The notes beneath the pieces are model-generated. The model had not been told where the DNA came from, did not search any database, and saw only the letters and a list, made by a program, of their open reading frames with translations. Below are positions 46,765-55,553 of a DNA stretch of 64,000 bases, piece after piece. The DNA is from Phenylobacterium sp. RIFCSPHIGHO2_01_FULL_69_31 (lineage in GTDB: Bacteria; Pseudomonadota; Alphaproteobacteria; Caulobacterales; Caulobacteraceae). The stretch lies in contig NZ_MHXN01000033.1 in assembly GCF_001824475.1 (NCBI RefSeq), positions 108,888-172,887 of the forward strand, in the 5' to 3' direction. Made by a program: the position numbers and the translations under genes. Within the stretch, counting starts at the first letter, position 1. Each line of letters begins with the position of its first letter.

Positions 46765-48030
46765 ATGACCGTGAACGCGATCGACACCCGGCGCCCCCAC
46801 GCCCGCAGCCTCAAGTCGGCCCTGCTGGCCTGGATCTGGCCCGAACCCCGTCAGGACGACGAGGGCCGGGGCGCGGCGTGGCTGGCCGGCCTGCTGGGCT
46901 GGATGTGGCCCTCCGCCCTGCACGACGAGAACACCGGCCGCGCGGGCCGCGGGCTGATGGCCCTGCTGTTCGGCTGGGCTTGGCCGAGCCAGTTCGACCG
47001 CGGCTTCAAGCGCTTCTGGAAGGCGAGCTGGCTGTGGAGCTGGATGTGGCCCGGCCGGGTCATGGGTCCGGACGGCGAGATCTGCGCCCTGGCGCCCTGG
47101 CATCCGGCGGCGCGCGCGCCGGTGGCGGCCGACGCCCCGTGGCATCGCAAGGTCAGCAAGCACGGCGGCGTGGTCTTCATGATGTTCGCGGCCACCGCGA
47201 TCGCCGCCCCGACCTTCATGGAAGGCGTGGGCGTGCTGGACGCCGGGCGGCTGAACCTGTTCCGCGGCGGCGGCGAGGCGGGGGGCCAGGAGGGCTCCAC
47301 CCAGCCGGGCGGCGCGGGCCAGGCCGGCGATCCCGGCGCTCGCGGCGGGGCTGACGGCGGCGCCGGCGGCTCCGGAGCCGGCGGTTCGGGCTCGGGCTCG
47401 GGCGGCGGCCAGACGGGCGGGCAGGGGCCCGACGGTCAGGGCGGCGGCGATGGCGCCGGTGGCGGCAGCGGCGGCGACACGGGCGCCCCCGGCGGCGACG
47501 TTCCCGGCGGCGGCAATCCCGGCGACGGCGGCCTGACCTTCCTCGATCCCCCGCCGGAAGGCGGCGTTCCCAACGACTTCGGCGGCGGCGGCTTCTCCGG
47601 CGGCGGCGGTCTTGGCGGCGGTGGTGGCGGTGGTGGCGGCGGTGGCGGTGGCGGTCAGCCGACCGATCCGACCGATCCGACCGAGCCCACGGACCCCACC
47701 GACCCGGTCGACCCGACCGCGCCGACGGATCCGACACTTCCGGGCGGTGGCGACCCCACGGGGCCGTTCAACCCGCCCAGCCCGCCGACCGGCGGGCCGA
47801 CCCTGCCGACCGAGCCGGGTGGTACGCCCGGGACGGGGCCTGGGTCTCCGAACCTGCTCGTGCCTCCGGGCGGCGAGGATCCGCGCAACCCGCCGCTCGA
47901 GCCGCCGATCGACGAGACGCGGCCGACGGCGCCGATCCCGGAGCCGGCCACTTGGGCGATGATGATCCTGGGCTTCGGGGCGATCGGCTACGTGGTCCGC
48001 CGTCGGCGGATCGCCGCGACGGTCGGCTAG
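46765..48030 (+). CDS. PEPxxWA-CTERM protein with WxWP repeats and Gly-rich stalk
   Basis: A 421-residue envelope protein. Its N terminus has four WxWP motifs, WIWP (23-26), WMWP (46-49), WAWP (71-74) and WMWP (93-96), each ending a hydrophobic stretch, 22-25 residues apart. A hydrophobic segment at about 134-149 (GGVVFMMFAATAIAAP) could serve as the export signal. Residues about 165-300 are Gly/Ser-rich, followed by a TDP/TEP repeat (about 301-325) and a Pro-rich region. The C-terminal sorting signal is PEPATWAMMILGFGA plus a basic tail, the substrate tag for an exosortase not found in this window. No ribosome site precedes the ATG. Confidence 0.75.
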   Translation: MTVNAIDTRRPHARSLKSALLAWIWPEPRQDDEGRGAAWLAGLLGWMWPSALHDENTGRAGRGLMALLFGWAWPSQFDRGFKRFWKASWLWSWMWPGRVMGPDGEICALAPWHPAARAPVAADAPWHRKVSKHGGVVFMMFAATAIAAPTFMEGVGVLDAGRLNLFRGGGEAGGQEGSTQPGGAGQAGDPGARGGADGGAGGSGAGGSGSGSGGGQTGGQGPDGQGGGDGAGGGSGGDTGAPGGDVPGGGNPGDGGLTFLDPPPEGGVPNDFGGGGFSGGGGLGGGGGGGGGGGGGGQPTDPTDPTEPTDPTDPVDPTAPTDPTLPGGGDPTGPFNPPSPPTGGPTLPTEPGGTPGTGPGSPNLLVPPGGEDPRNPPLEPPIDETRPTAPIPEPATWAMMILGFGAIGYVVRRRRIAATVG

Positions 48031-48066
48031 CCTGGACCGGCCCGGCGTAAGCTGGGCCGTCCTGCC

Positions 48067-48879
48067 TCAGTAGGGATTGTAGTAGCGCGGCGGCGGCCAC
48101 ACGGGCCGGCGCGGCGGGGCCCAACGCGGATCCTCCTCCTCGTCCGCCTCGGCATAGGGCGGGGCATAGGCGCGGCGGCGCTCTTCCTCATAGGCCCGCT
48201 GGCGGGCTTCGGCGTAGGCGCGTTCCTGTGCGGCGGCCTCGACGCGGCGCTGCCGCTCGGCGACTTCCTCGACCTGCCGGCGCTGGGCCTCGGCGGCGGC
48301 CGTCTGGGCCTGGACCGCGGCGAGCTGGGCCTCGTTCAGCGCCCGGGCCCGCGCCTCGGCCTCGGCCCGGTCGCGGGCGGCCTGTTCGGCGGCGAGGCGC
48401 TCGCGATGACGCGAGGCGGTCTGGGCGCCGCAGACCTTCAGGTCCGCCAGGCCCTGTTCGGACCCCGCCAGGGAGGCGGTGAGCGGCTCGGCCGAGAGCC
48501 AGGCCACGCCCAGGGTCCCGCCCCGGCGCATGGCCGCCTCGGTCTCTTCGGACAGCACCAGTTCCCCTGCGCCGCCGTCGCCGCGCAGCATCAGGTTGGA
48601 GAACCGCGCCTTGTCGACGCGGATCGGCAGGAAGGCGCGCGCGGGCAGGTCGTCCTTGAAGAACCGCAGGCTAATCAACTGTCCGTCGGAGGTCAGGCTG
48701 ACGGGCGTGATCGCCCCGGACCGGCCCGTGAGCTCCAGCTCGACGCGGCAGCCGGCGTCCGTGGGGCTGACCACCCAGGCCAGGGCCGGGTTGGCGGCGG
48801 ACGTACGGGCTGGGGCGGCCAAGGCTGGCCCGGAAAGAAGCGCAGCCGCGACTGCGCCCCCGATGATCGCTCTGATCAC
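48067..48879 (-). CDS. Secreted protein with Ala/Glu coiled-coil tail, unknown family
   Basis: A 270-residue exported protein. The GTG start at 48879 has AGGAG six bases upstream and begins a signal peptide (VIRAIIGGAVAAALLSGPALA). A globular domain of about 120 residues follows (ALAWVVSPTDAGCRVELELTG, then cysteine in LKVCGAQ), then a long charged Ala/Glu/Arg/Gln helix (about 165-245), and a Pro/Tyr-rich end (PVWPPPRYYNPY). It may be a periplasmic scaffold. I recognise no family. It is convergent with the PEP-CTERM gene. Confidence 0.72.
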   Translation of the reverse strand: MIRAIIGGAVAAALLSGPALAAPARTSAANPALAWVVSPTDAGCRVELELTGRSGAITPVSLTSDGQLISLRFFKDDLPARAFLPIRVDKARFSNLMLRGDGGAGELVLSEETEAAMRRGGTLGVAWLSAEPLTASLAGSEQGLADLKVCGAQTASRHRERLAAEQAARDRAEAEARARALNEAQLAAVQAQTAAAEAQRRQVEEVAERQRRVEAAAQERAYAEARQRAYEEERRRAYAPPYAEADEEEDPRWAPPRRPVWPPPRYYNPY

Positions 48880-48991
48880 GACGGCTCCTGTCTGACACGC
48901 ATCGCAAGGATACGGCCGTTCCCCGCAACCCGCTAGAGGCGCGGCTGTCGCGGGTGCTAGGTTCGGCCCACAACAATGGAGGAGACGCGCG

Positions 48992-49750
48992 ATGGCGCGG
49001 ATGTGGATGATGGCCGCCGCGGCGGCCCTGGCGCTGGCGGGCCCCGCGGCCGCGGCTGCCCAAGCGGCGACGCCGGCCCATATCGTCGCGGCGATGGCGG
49101 ACACGTCGCGGCCGGCGGACGAGGTGGCGCGGGATGCGGCGCGCAAGCCGGGCGAGCTCCTGGCCTATGCTGGCGTGAAGCCAGGCGACAAGGTCGTCGA
49201 CCTGGTGATGGGCGGCGGATACTTCACCCGGCTGCTGTCGGCAGCGGTGGGGCCGAAGGGGCAGGTGATCGCCTACCAGCCGGCCGAGTTCATCCAGTTC
49301 CAGGCCAAGTACGGCGAGGACCAGAAGAAGGTCGCCGGGGCCTACGCCAACGTCACGCCGCTGACCTCGACGTTCGGCGCGCTGGACCTGCCGGACGGCG
49401 TCGACTTGGTGCTGACCGTCCAGAACTATCACGACCTGCACCTGACCCCGTTCCCGAAGGACACGGCCTCCAAGGTCAACGCCGAGGTGTTCAAGTCGCT
49501 GAAGCCCGGCGGGGTCTATCTGATCGTCGACCACGTGGCCGTAGCCGGCTCGGGCCTGGAGCCCGCGATGAAGGTGCACCGCATCGACCCGGCCATCGTC
49601 AAGCAGGAGGTGGAGGCCGCCGGCTTCAAGCTGGAGAGCGAGAGCCCGCTGCTGAAGGACCCTTCGGATCCGCACACGGCCAGCGTTTTCGACCCGGCGA
49701 TCCGGGGCAAGACCGACCAGTTCGTGATGAAGTTCCGCAAGCCGAGATAG
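48992..49750 (+). CDS. Exported SAM-methyltransferase-like protein
   Basis: A 252-residue protein of the COG4798-type predicted methyltransferases. A signal peptide occupies about residues 1-26 (WMMAAAAALALAGPAAAAAQA). The fold core has DKVVDLVMGGGYFTRLLSAAVG (SAM loop), an unusual GQVIAYQP in place of an acidic ribose-binding residue, and PGGVYLIVDHVAVAG. SAM is not known to be present in the periplasm, so either the substrate or the cofactor differs, or the signal is not used. The enzyme may have lost methyltransferase activity. A GGAG site precedes the ATG. Confidence 0.8.
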   Translation: MARMWMMAAAAALALAGPAAAAAQAATPAHIVAAMADTSRPADEVARDAARKPGELLAYAGVKPGDKVVDLVMGGGYFTRLLSAAVGPKGQVIAYQPAEFIQFQAKYGEDQKKVAGAYANVTPLTSTFGALDLPDGVDLVLTVQNYHDLHLTPFPKDTASKVNAEVFKSLKPGGVYLIVDHVAVAGSGLEPAMKVHRIDPAIVKQEVEAAGFKLESESPLLKDPSDPHTASVFDPAIRGKTDQFVMKFRKPR

Positions 49751-49828
49751 GCCTGCGACAGTTTGTCAGCGGGGTTCGGCGACCGGTGTTTACCGGTCCT
49801 TGTGCGGGCGCGCGACAAGTGGGGAGCG

Positions 49829-51943
49829 ATGTCGTCGCGACCCATCATCGAACTGACGGAAGGCCAGGCCGCCCTGCGGCGCTTCATGGCGCTGGGCGCG
49901 GCGCTGGTGGTGCTCGTGCTTATCGGCGTGACGGCGCTGCTGGCAGGCGGATCCTATGCCCTGGACGATCTCCAGGCGCGGGAGGACCGCGCCCGGGTCG
50001 GCAGCGCGCTTGAACGGTCGCTGCGGGCTCTGGTCGGCGACGTGACGACCGCCACGGTCTGGAACCAGGCCTACGAAGGTTTCCGGCCTGGCGGAGACCT
50101 CGAGTGGGCCGACGAGGAAATAGGGAGCTACTTCGCCAGCAATCGCGGCCACGACCTGACGGTGGCGATCGACGGCCTGGGGCGGCCTTTCTACGCGTGG
50201 GCCGGTGATGCTCGGGTTGCGCCGTCGTCCCAGGATCGTTTCCTCGCCGACGCCGCCCCGCTGGTCCGCCGCGTCCGGGCGCTGGAGGCGGATCGCGGGG
50301 CCCGCGCACTGCCGTCGAGGCCGGCCGATCCTGGTCTGGCCGAAACCGCGTCTGGCATGATCGTGTCGGACGGCGTCCACTATCTGACGGCCGTCTCGAC
50401 GGTGACGCCGGAGAGTGTGGACATTCCGCGCTGGCCGGGGCCGGCCGTCGTGGTGGTCTCGGCGCAGCGCATGGACCGGGCGCTCATGACCACGCTGCGG
50501 CAGATCCGGATTCCGGAGCCGCGGCTGGATACGGCGCCCCGCCATCCGCGCTCGGCGCTGGCGCTGCACGACGCCAGCGGCCGGCCCGTGGGCTGGATCT
50601 CCTGGACGCCGAAGCGGCCGGGCCTGCGCGTCCTGAAGGAGGCGGCGCCGGTGGTCCTGCTGGGGCTCCTGGCGGTCGGCGGGGTGATGGCGGCGCTGGG
50701 CCTGCAAATCCTGCGCGTCGCGCGCCGGCTGGGCGCGCACGAGCGCGACCTGACCGCGGCCATGCGCGAGCTGGAGGCGGCGCGGGACCGCGCCGAGGCC
50801 GCCAACATCGCCAAGTCGCAGTTCCTGGCCAACATGAGCCACGAGATTCGCACGCCGCTGAACGGCGTCCTGGGCATGGCGCAGGTGCTGGGCCGCAGCG
50901 ACCTGGCGCCCGCGGACCGCGAGAAGGTGGCGGTGATCCGGGACTCGGGTGAGGCGCTGCTTTGTCTGCTGAACGACATCCTGGACCTGTCCAAGATCGA
51001 GGCGGGCCGGATGGAGCTGGACCCGAAGCCGTTCGACCTCGACGAGACGGTGGCCGGCGCGACGCGGGGGTTTGCCGCCCTGGCCTGCCAGAAGGGGATC
51101 CGCTTCCTCGTGGAGGTGGAGCCCGCGGCGCAAGGCGTCTGGATGGGCGATGCCGGGCGCATCCGGCAGGTGCTGGCCAACCTGGTGTCGAACGCCGTGA
51201 AGTTCACCGCGGCGGGCGAAGTGCGGGTGGGGGTGCGACGGACGCCTGAGGGGCTGGCCTGCACCGTGTCGGACACCGGGGTGGGCATCGCGCCCGACCT
51301 GGTCGCGCGGCTGTTCCAGAGGTTTTCGCAGGTCGACCCCACCGCCACCCGCCGCTACGGCGGCAGCGGTCTGGGCCTGGCGATCTCGCGCCAGTTCGTG
51401 GAGCTGATGGGCGGCAAGATCGCCGTGACCAGCGTGGAGGGTCGCGGGTCGGCCTTCACCTTCGACCTGCCGCTCGAATGGCTTCGCGCATCGGCGCCGC
51501 CGACGGCCGAAACCGCCGCGGCCGAGCCTGTCCTGACGCCGTCGCGCATCCTGGCCGCCGAGGACAATGCGACGAACCGGCTGCTGCTGAGGGCCATGCT
51601 GGCGCCGCTGGGCGCGGACCTGGTCTTCGCCGAGGACGGCCGGCAGGCGGTGGACGCCCTCGCCGAGGGCCGGTTCGACGTGGTGCTGATGGACGTGCAG
51701 ATGCCGGTGATGAACGGCGTCGACGCGGCCAGGGCGATCCGCGTGCTGGAGGCCGAGCGCGGCCTGCGCCGCACGCCCATCCTGGCGGTCTCGGCCAATG
51801 TGATGCCCGGCCAGGTCCAGGACTACATGGCCGCCGGCATGGACGGCGTCGTCGCCAAGCCCATCGAGTTGGGCGGGCTGATCGCCGCCATCGAGGCCGT
51901 GCTCCAGCCCGAAGAACGCAAAGACGCCTCTGCGGCGGCGTAA
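49829..51943 (+). CDS. CHASE4 hybrid sensor histidine kinase
   Basis: A 704-residue membrane hybrid kinase. The order is TM1 (about 20-45), a periplasmic CHASE4-like domain (about 50-255), TM2 (about 275-297), phosphoacceptor His338 in NMSHEIRTPLNG, ATPase (NLVSNAVKFT, DTGVGI, YGGSGLGLAIS) and a C-terminal receiver with Asp622 in VLMDVQMPVMNG. It belongs to the NMSHEIRTP type, unlike the other two hybrid kinases in the window. The ATG at 49829 with GGGGAG ahead was preferred to a start 22 codons upstream. A LysR gene follows after 50 bases. Confidence 0.9.
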   Translation: MSSRPIIELTEGQAALRRFMALGAALVVLVLIGVTALLAGGSYALDDLQAREDRARVGSALERSLRALVGDVTTATVWNQAYEGFRPGGDLEWADEEIGSYFASNRGHDLTVAIDGLGRPFYAWAGDARVAPSSQDRFLADAAPLVRRVRALEADRGARALPSRPADPGLAETASGMIVSDGVHYLTAVSTVTPESVDIPRWPGPAVVVVSAQRMDRALMTTLRQIRIPEPRLDTAPRHPRSALALHDASGRPVGWISWTPKRPGLRVLKEAAPVVLLGLLAVGGVMAALGLQILRVARRLGAHERDLTAAMRELEAARDRAEAANIAKSQFLANMSHEIRTPLNGVLGMAQVLGRSDLAPADREKVAVIRDSGEALLCLLNDILDLSKIEAGRMELDPKPFDLDETVAGATRGFAALACQKGIRFLVEVEPAAQGVWMGDAGRIRQVLANLVSNAVKFTAAGEVRVGVRRTPEGLACTVSDTGVGIAPDLVARLFQRFSQVDPTATRRYGGSGLGLAISRQFVELMGGKIAVTSVEGRGSAFTFDLPLEWLRASAPPTAETAAAEPVLTPSRILAAEDNATNRLLLRAMLAPLGADLVFAEDGRQAVDALAEGRFDVVLMDVQMPVMNGVDAARAIRVLEAERGLRRTPILAVSANVMPGQVQDYMAAGMDGVVAKPIELGGLIAAIEAVLQPEERKDASAAA

Positions 51944-51993
51944 GCCTAGCCCTGCGTCTTGCGGCCCACGCCCCGGCGTGCGGACATGGGGAC

Positions 51994-52917
51994 ATGTTCG
52001 ACTGGAATGACGTCAAGGCGCTGCTGGCGGTGGCGCGCGGCGGCTCGACCGCGGCGGCGGCCCGCGAGCTGGGGGTCAACCAGACCACCGTGGCCCGCCG
52101 GCTGGAGGCCCTGGAGCGGGACCTTGGCGCGCGGCTGGTGGAGCGGCATCAGGCAGGAGCGGACCTGACCGAGGTGGGACGCGCCCTCGTGGCCGAGGCG
52201 GAGACGATGGAGCGCGCGGCCCAGGCCATGCGGCAAACCCTGGAGGTGCATCGGCGCGGCGTCGCGGGGACCCTAAGGGTCACCATGAGCGAGATGACGG
52301 CGAACGCGGACTTCATGCCGATGCTGCCCGAGTTCAGGGCGCTGCATCCGGACCTGCTCCTGGAGGTCGTGATCACAGACGAGCGGCTGGACATCGAGGC
52401 CGGCGAGGCCGACGTGGCGATCCGGGGGGCATTCAGCCTGCCCGACTCGACGCTCGTCGCGCGCAAGATCGAGGAGACCCAGTGGACCCTCTATTGCAGC
52501 CGCGACTACGCCGCGCGGCGGGGGCTGCCCACGACGCCGGCGGACCTCAAAGACCACTCGATCATCGCCGCGGACGGCGACCCCTTTACCTTCCCAGGGC
52601 TGGGCGACCTGCTGGTCCAGGCGCCGGAGGCGACGGTGGCCTTGAAGTCGAGCAGCACCACCAATCTCTTCGCCTCGATCCGCGCGGGGCTGGGCATCGG
52701 GCCTATGCCCACGGTCATGGCGGGGCTGGAGCCGGACCTGGTCGAGGTGTTCCCGCCGCGGCCGCAGAGCACGGCCTACACCTGGATCCTGACCCGGCCG
52801 GAACTGAAGGATGCGCCGCGGGTGCGCGCCTTCATCGACTACTTCGCACCGCGGATCCTGGCGCGCACCCGGGAGGCCCAGGCGCGGGCGGCGAGGCTGG
52901 CCTCTAATCGCCCTTGA
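51994..52917 (+). CDS. LysR family transcriptional regulator
   Basis: A 307-residue LysR-type regulator. The N-terminal winged helix (about 3-62) has FDWNDVKALLAVARGGSTAA and VNQTTVARRLEALERDLGARL. Residues about 90-295 form the periplasmic-binding-protein-like effector domain (GTLRVTMSEM, ADVAIRG). The Trp in DWNDVKALLAVA is typical of the branch often regulating SDR or efflux genes. Its 3' end overlaps the convergent S9 peptidase gene by 14 bases. Confidence 0.92.
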   Translation: MFDWNDVKALLAVARGGSTAAAARELGVNQTTVARRLEALERDLGARLVERHQAGADLTEVGRALVAEAETMERAAQAMRQTLEVHRRGVAGTLRVTMSEMTANADFMPMLPEFRALHPDLLLEVVITDERLDIEAGEADVAIRGAFSLPDSTLVARKIEETQWTLYCSRDYAARRGLPTTPADLKDHSIIAADGDPFTFPGLGDLLVQAPEATVALKSSSTTNLFASIRAGLGIGPMPTVMAGLEPDLVEVFPPRPQSTAYTWILTRPELKDAPRVRAFIDYFAPRILARTREAQARAARLASNRP

Positions 52918-55114
52918 GCTTGCGGTCGAAGAAGTCGAGCGTCTGCAGCGCCCGGTGCCTGCGGTTGGCGGGCGTCCAGCCGCCGCGGTGGCGCAGGCCG
53001 GGGTAGACCATGGTCTCGAACGGCTTGCCCTCGGCCTGGAGCGCGAACAGCACGCGGGTGGAGTGGTCGAAGGTGACGTTGTCGTCGGCCATGCCGTGCA
53101 CCAGGAGCAGCGAGCCCGGCTTCAGGCGGGATAGCCGGCCGACCACTTCCGACTTGGCATAGCCGTCGGCGTTGTTGGCCGGCGTGCCCATGAAACGCTC
53201 AGTGTAGTGGGTGTCGTAGAGCTTCCAGTCGGTGACCGGGGCGCCGGCGACGCCCGCCTTGAAGGGACTGTCCGGCGCGGTCAGCATCAGGAGGGTCATG
53301 TAGCCGCCGTAGGACCAGCCGGTGACGCCGATGCGGTTCGCGTCCACATAGGGCAGGGACTGCAGGTGCTTTGCGCCGGCGAGTTGGTCGTCGACCTCGA
53401 GCTGGCCCATGCGCCGGTCGATGGCGGTCTTGAAGGCCACCGAACGATGGCCGACGCCGCGGTTGTCGAGACGGAACAGGATGTAGCCGGCGTCGAGCAG
53501 GATCTGGTCCTCGGGCGTGTGCCAGTTGCTGGCCACGCGCGGGCCGGACGGGCCGCCGTAGACCTGGACGATCACCGGATATTTCTTCGCCGGGTCGAAG
53601 CCGGGCGGGGTGCGCAGGGACCACCACAGGTCGCTGCCGTCCGCGGCCTTGAGGGTCCCGAACTCGGGCGGGCGCAGGCGATCGACGTAGGGCCAGAACG
53701 GATGGCCGGCCTTCAGCGCGTTCTCCTCGATCCAGCGCACGCGGGTCCCGTCGGCGCGGTAGAGGGCGGCCTGCGGCGGGGTCCTGGGGTCCTCGTAGGT
53801 CCCCGCGAAGGCGCCGCCCTTGCTCGCCACGGTGACCGTCCACCAGCCGCCGGCCGAGGTGAGCGGCTTGGGCTGGGCGGGCTTGGCGTAGGACACCGCG
53901 TAGATGCGCCGCTCGCCGGGCCGGTCCTTGTGCGCGGCGAAGATCACGGTGCGGGCGGCCTCGTCGAGACCCTCGATCTTCTCCACGGGCCAGGCGCCGT
54001 CGGTCACCTGGCGGATCACCTTGCCGTCCGCGGCGTAGAGGTAGAGGTGGCGATAGCCCGACCGCTCGGACGACCAGAGGAAGGTCCCGTCCTTCAGCGG
54101 CTTGAAGTCGTCCCCGAGGTCGACCCAGTGCGGGCTGGTTTCGGTGAGGATCACCTTGCCCCGGCCGGTGGCGGGATCGACGGCCAGCAGGTCGAGACGG
54201 CGCTGGTCGCGGGCCTGGCGCTGGACATAGAGGGTCCGGCCGTCCTTCGACCAGGCGACGCGGGCGAGATAGATGTCGGCCTCGGCGCCCAGGTCCACCT
54301 TCACCCGCGGGCCGCCGTCCAGGGGCTGGACGTAGAGGTCCACGCGGGCGTTCGGCCGCCCGGGGCGGGGATAGCGCTGGGGCACGACCCGGGCGCCGGT
54401 GGCGTTCACCTCTGGGCGCTCGACGATATCGACGCCGGTCTGGTCGACGAAGGCCAGGGCGACGGCCCGGTCGTCGGGGCTCCACCAGTAGCCGGTGTGG
54501 CGGTCCATCTCCTCCTGGGCGATGAACTCGGCGGTTCCCCAGCTCTTGAGCTCGGTCCCGCCTTCGGTGAGTGCACGCTCGGCCCCGCCGGCGAGCGGGA
54601 CGACGTAGAGGTTGTCGTCGCGGACGTAGGAGACGTAGCCGCCCTTGGGCGAGATCTTGGCGTCGATCTCGTCGCCGGCGGTGCGGGTGATCTGGCGGGC
54701 CTGTTTCGCCGCGACGTCATAGACCCAGACGTCGCCCTCGACCGGCGCGAGGATGAGCTTGCCCTGGTCGTCCCAGTCGTAGTCGACGACCCCGCGGGTG
54801 GCGACGCCGGCCCGTTCGCGCCGGGCCTTCTCGGCTTCGGAAAGCTCCCGCTCGGCCGGCGCCAGTTGCTTGCCGTCGAGCAGCAGGCGCGGCTCGCCGC
54901 CGGAGACGTCGGCGATCCAGAGGTCGGTGATCGTCAGGTCGTCGGCGCGGGTCTTGATGTAGGTGACCGACTTGCCGTCCGGCGACAGCTTCACGCCCTT
55001 GGCGCGGGGGCCGGAGATGTCGGGGCTTTCGAAGATCCGTTGGGCGGGAAGCTTTTCGGCCATGGCGGGCGCGGCGGCGAGCAGGGCCGCGAGCGCGGCG
55101 ACGGCGAGTTTCAT
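52904..55114 (-). CDS. S9 family prolyl oligopeptidase (DPP4-like)
   Basis: A 736-residue periplasmic serine peptidase cleaving after proline or alanine in peptides. A signal peptide (about 1-19, ending AMA-EK) is followed by the eight-bladed DPP-IV propeller (about 40-480) carrying the substrate-binding glutamates in AEFIAQEEMDRHTGYWWSPD. The alpha/beta hydrolase domain has nucleophile Ser601 in GWSYGGYM, Asp in GMADDNV and His in GLRHRGG. Domain order and length match dipeptidyl peptidase IV. The ATG at 55114 starts the signal peptide directly. It may work with the tricorn-like protease on periplasmic peptides, but they lie far apart. Confidence 0.93.
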   Translation of the reverse strand: MKLAVAALAALLAAAPAMAEKLPAQRIFESPDISGPRAKGVKLSPDGKSVTYIKTRADDLTITDLWIADVSGGEPRLLLDGKQLAPAERELSEAEKARRERAGVATRGVVDYDWDDQGKLILAPVEGDVWVYDVAAKQARQITRTAGDEIDAKISPKGGYVSYVRDDNLYVVPLAGGAERALTEGGTELKSWGTAEFIAQEEMDRHTGYWWSPDDRAVALAFVDQTGVDIVERPEVNATGARVVPQRYPRPGRPNARVDLYVQPLDGGPRVKVDLGAEADIYLARVAWSKDGRTLYVQRQARDQRRLDLLAVDPATGRGKVILTETSPHWVDLGDDFKPLKDGTFLWSSERSGYRHLYLYAADGKVIRQVTDGAWPVEKIEGLDEAARTVIFAAHKDRPGERRIYAVSYAKPAQPKPLTSAGGWWTVTVASKGGAFAGTYEDPRTPPQAALYRADGTRVRWIEENALKAGHPFWPYVDRLRPPEFGTLKAADGSDLWWSLRTPPGFDPAKKYPVIVQVYGGPSGPRVASNWHTPEDQILLDAGYILFRLDNRGVGHRSVAFKTAIDRRMGQLEVDDQLAGAKHLQSLPYVDANRIGVTGWSYGGYMTLLMLTAPDSPFKAGVAGAPVTDWKLYDTHYTERFMGTPANNADGYAKSEVVGRLSRLKPGSLLLVHGMADDNVTFDHSTRVLFALQAEGKPFETMVYPGLRHRGGWTPANRRHRALQTLDFFDRKLKGD

Positions 55115-55196
55115 GGCCGCTGTTGAACCGCGTCGGAGGCGGCTTGGCAATCGGCTCTTCGGTTCGGAGCATGCTGGCGGCGCCGGACCCGCGTCG

Positions 55197-55249
55197 GTCC
55201 CCCTCCACCACCCTGCGGGTGGTCCCCCTCCCCCTACGGGTGAGAAGAG
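55197..55249. repeat. Interspersed double-hairpin repeat, copy 3
   Basis: Hairpin ACCACCC-TGC-GGGTGGT (55207-55223), perfect 7-bp stem, then a second hairpin around CTCCCCCTACGGGTGAG (55228-55244). It lies upstream of the DUF3297 gene. Confidence 0.72.
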
Positions 55250-55299
55250 GGGGCGGCGCCAGCTTGAATGCGGGTCAGGTCTGTGCGAACTCCCCGCGC

Positions 55300-55551
55300 A
55301 TGAGCGAAGAGACCCCTCCGGCCCTGCCCGACCGCCTGTCGGTGGACCCGAACAGCCCGTACTACGACGCCGACGTCCTGCAGCGGAACGTGGGCGTGCG
55401 GTTCAAGGGCCAGGACAAGACCAACGTCGAGGAATACTGCGTCAGCGAAGGCTGGGTGCGGCTGGCCGTCGGCAACTCCAAGGACCGGCACGGCAACGCG
55501 CTGACCATGAAGCTGCAGGGCCCGGTCGAGCCCTACTACCGCGAAGGCTGA
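55300..55551 (+). CDS. DUF3297 family small protein
   Basis: An 83-residue protein matching DUF3297: DRLSVDPNSPYYDADVLQ, a central FKGQDKTNVEEYCVSEGWVR and NALTMKLQGPVEPYY at the end. It is soluble and without a signal. The family is common in Proteobacteria; the function is unknown. It lies between the divergent S9 peptidase and the convergent CorC-type gene, two bases before the latter's end, and is probably monocistronic. Confidence 0.9.
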   Translation: MSEETPPALPDRLSVDPNSPYYDADVLQRNVGVRFKGQDKTNVEEYCVSEGWVRLAVGNSKDRHGNALTMKLQGPVEPYYREG

Positions 55552-55553
55552 GC

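Noticed and set aside
46187..46768. A 193-codon frame in the long gap
   Set aside because: No ribosome site, odd composition and no recognisable domain; treated as non-coding.
47660..47760. CRISPR or minisatellite at the TDP repeat
   Set aside because: The repeat is in frame and encodes the Thr-Asp-Pro linker of the PEP-CTERM protein.
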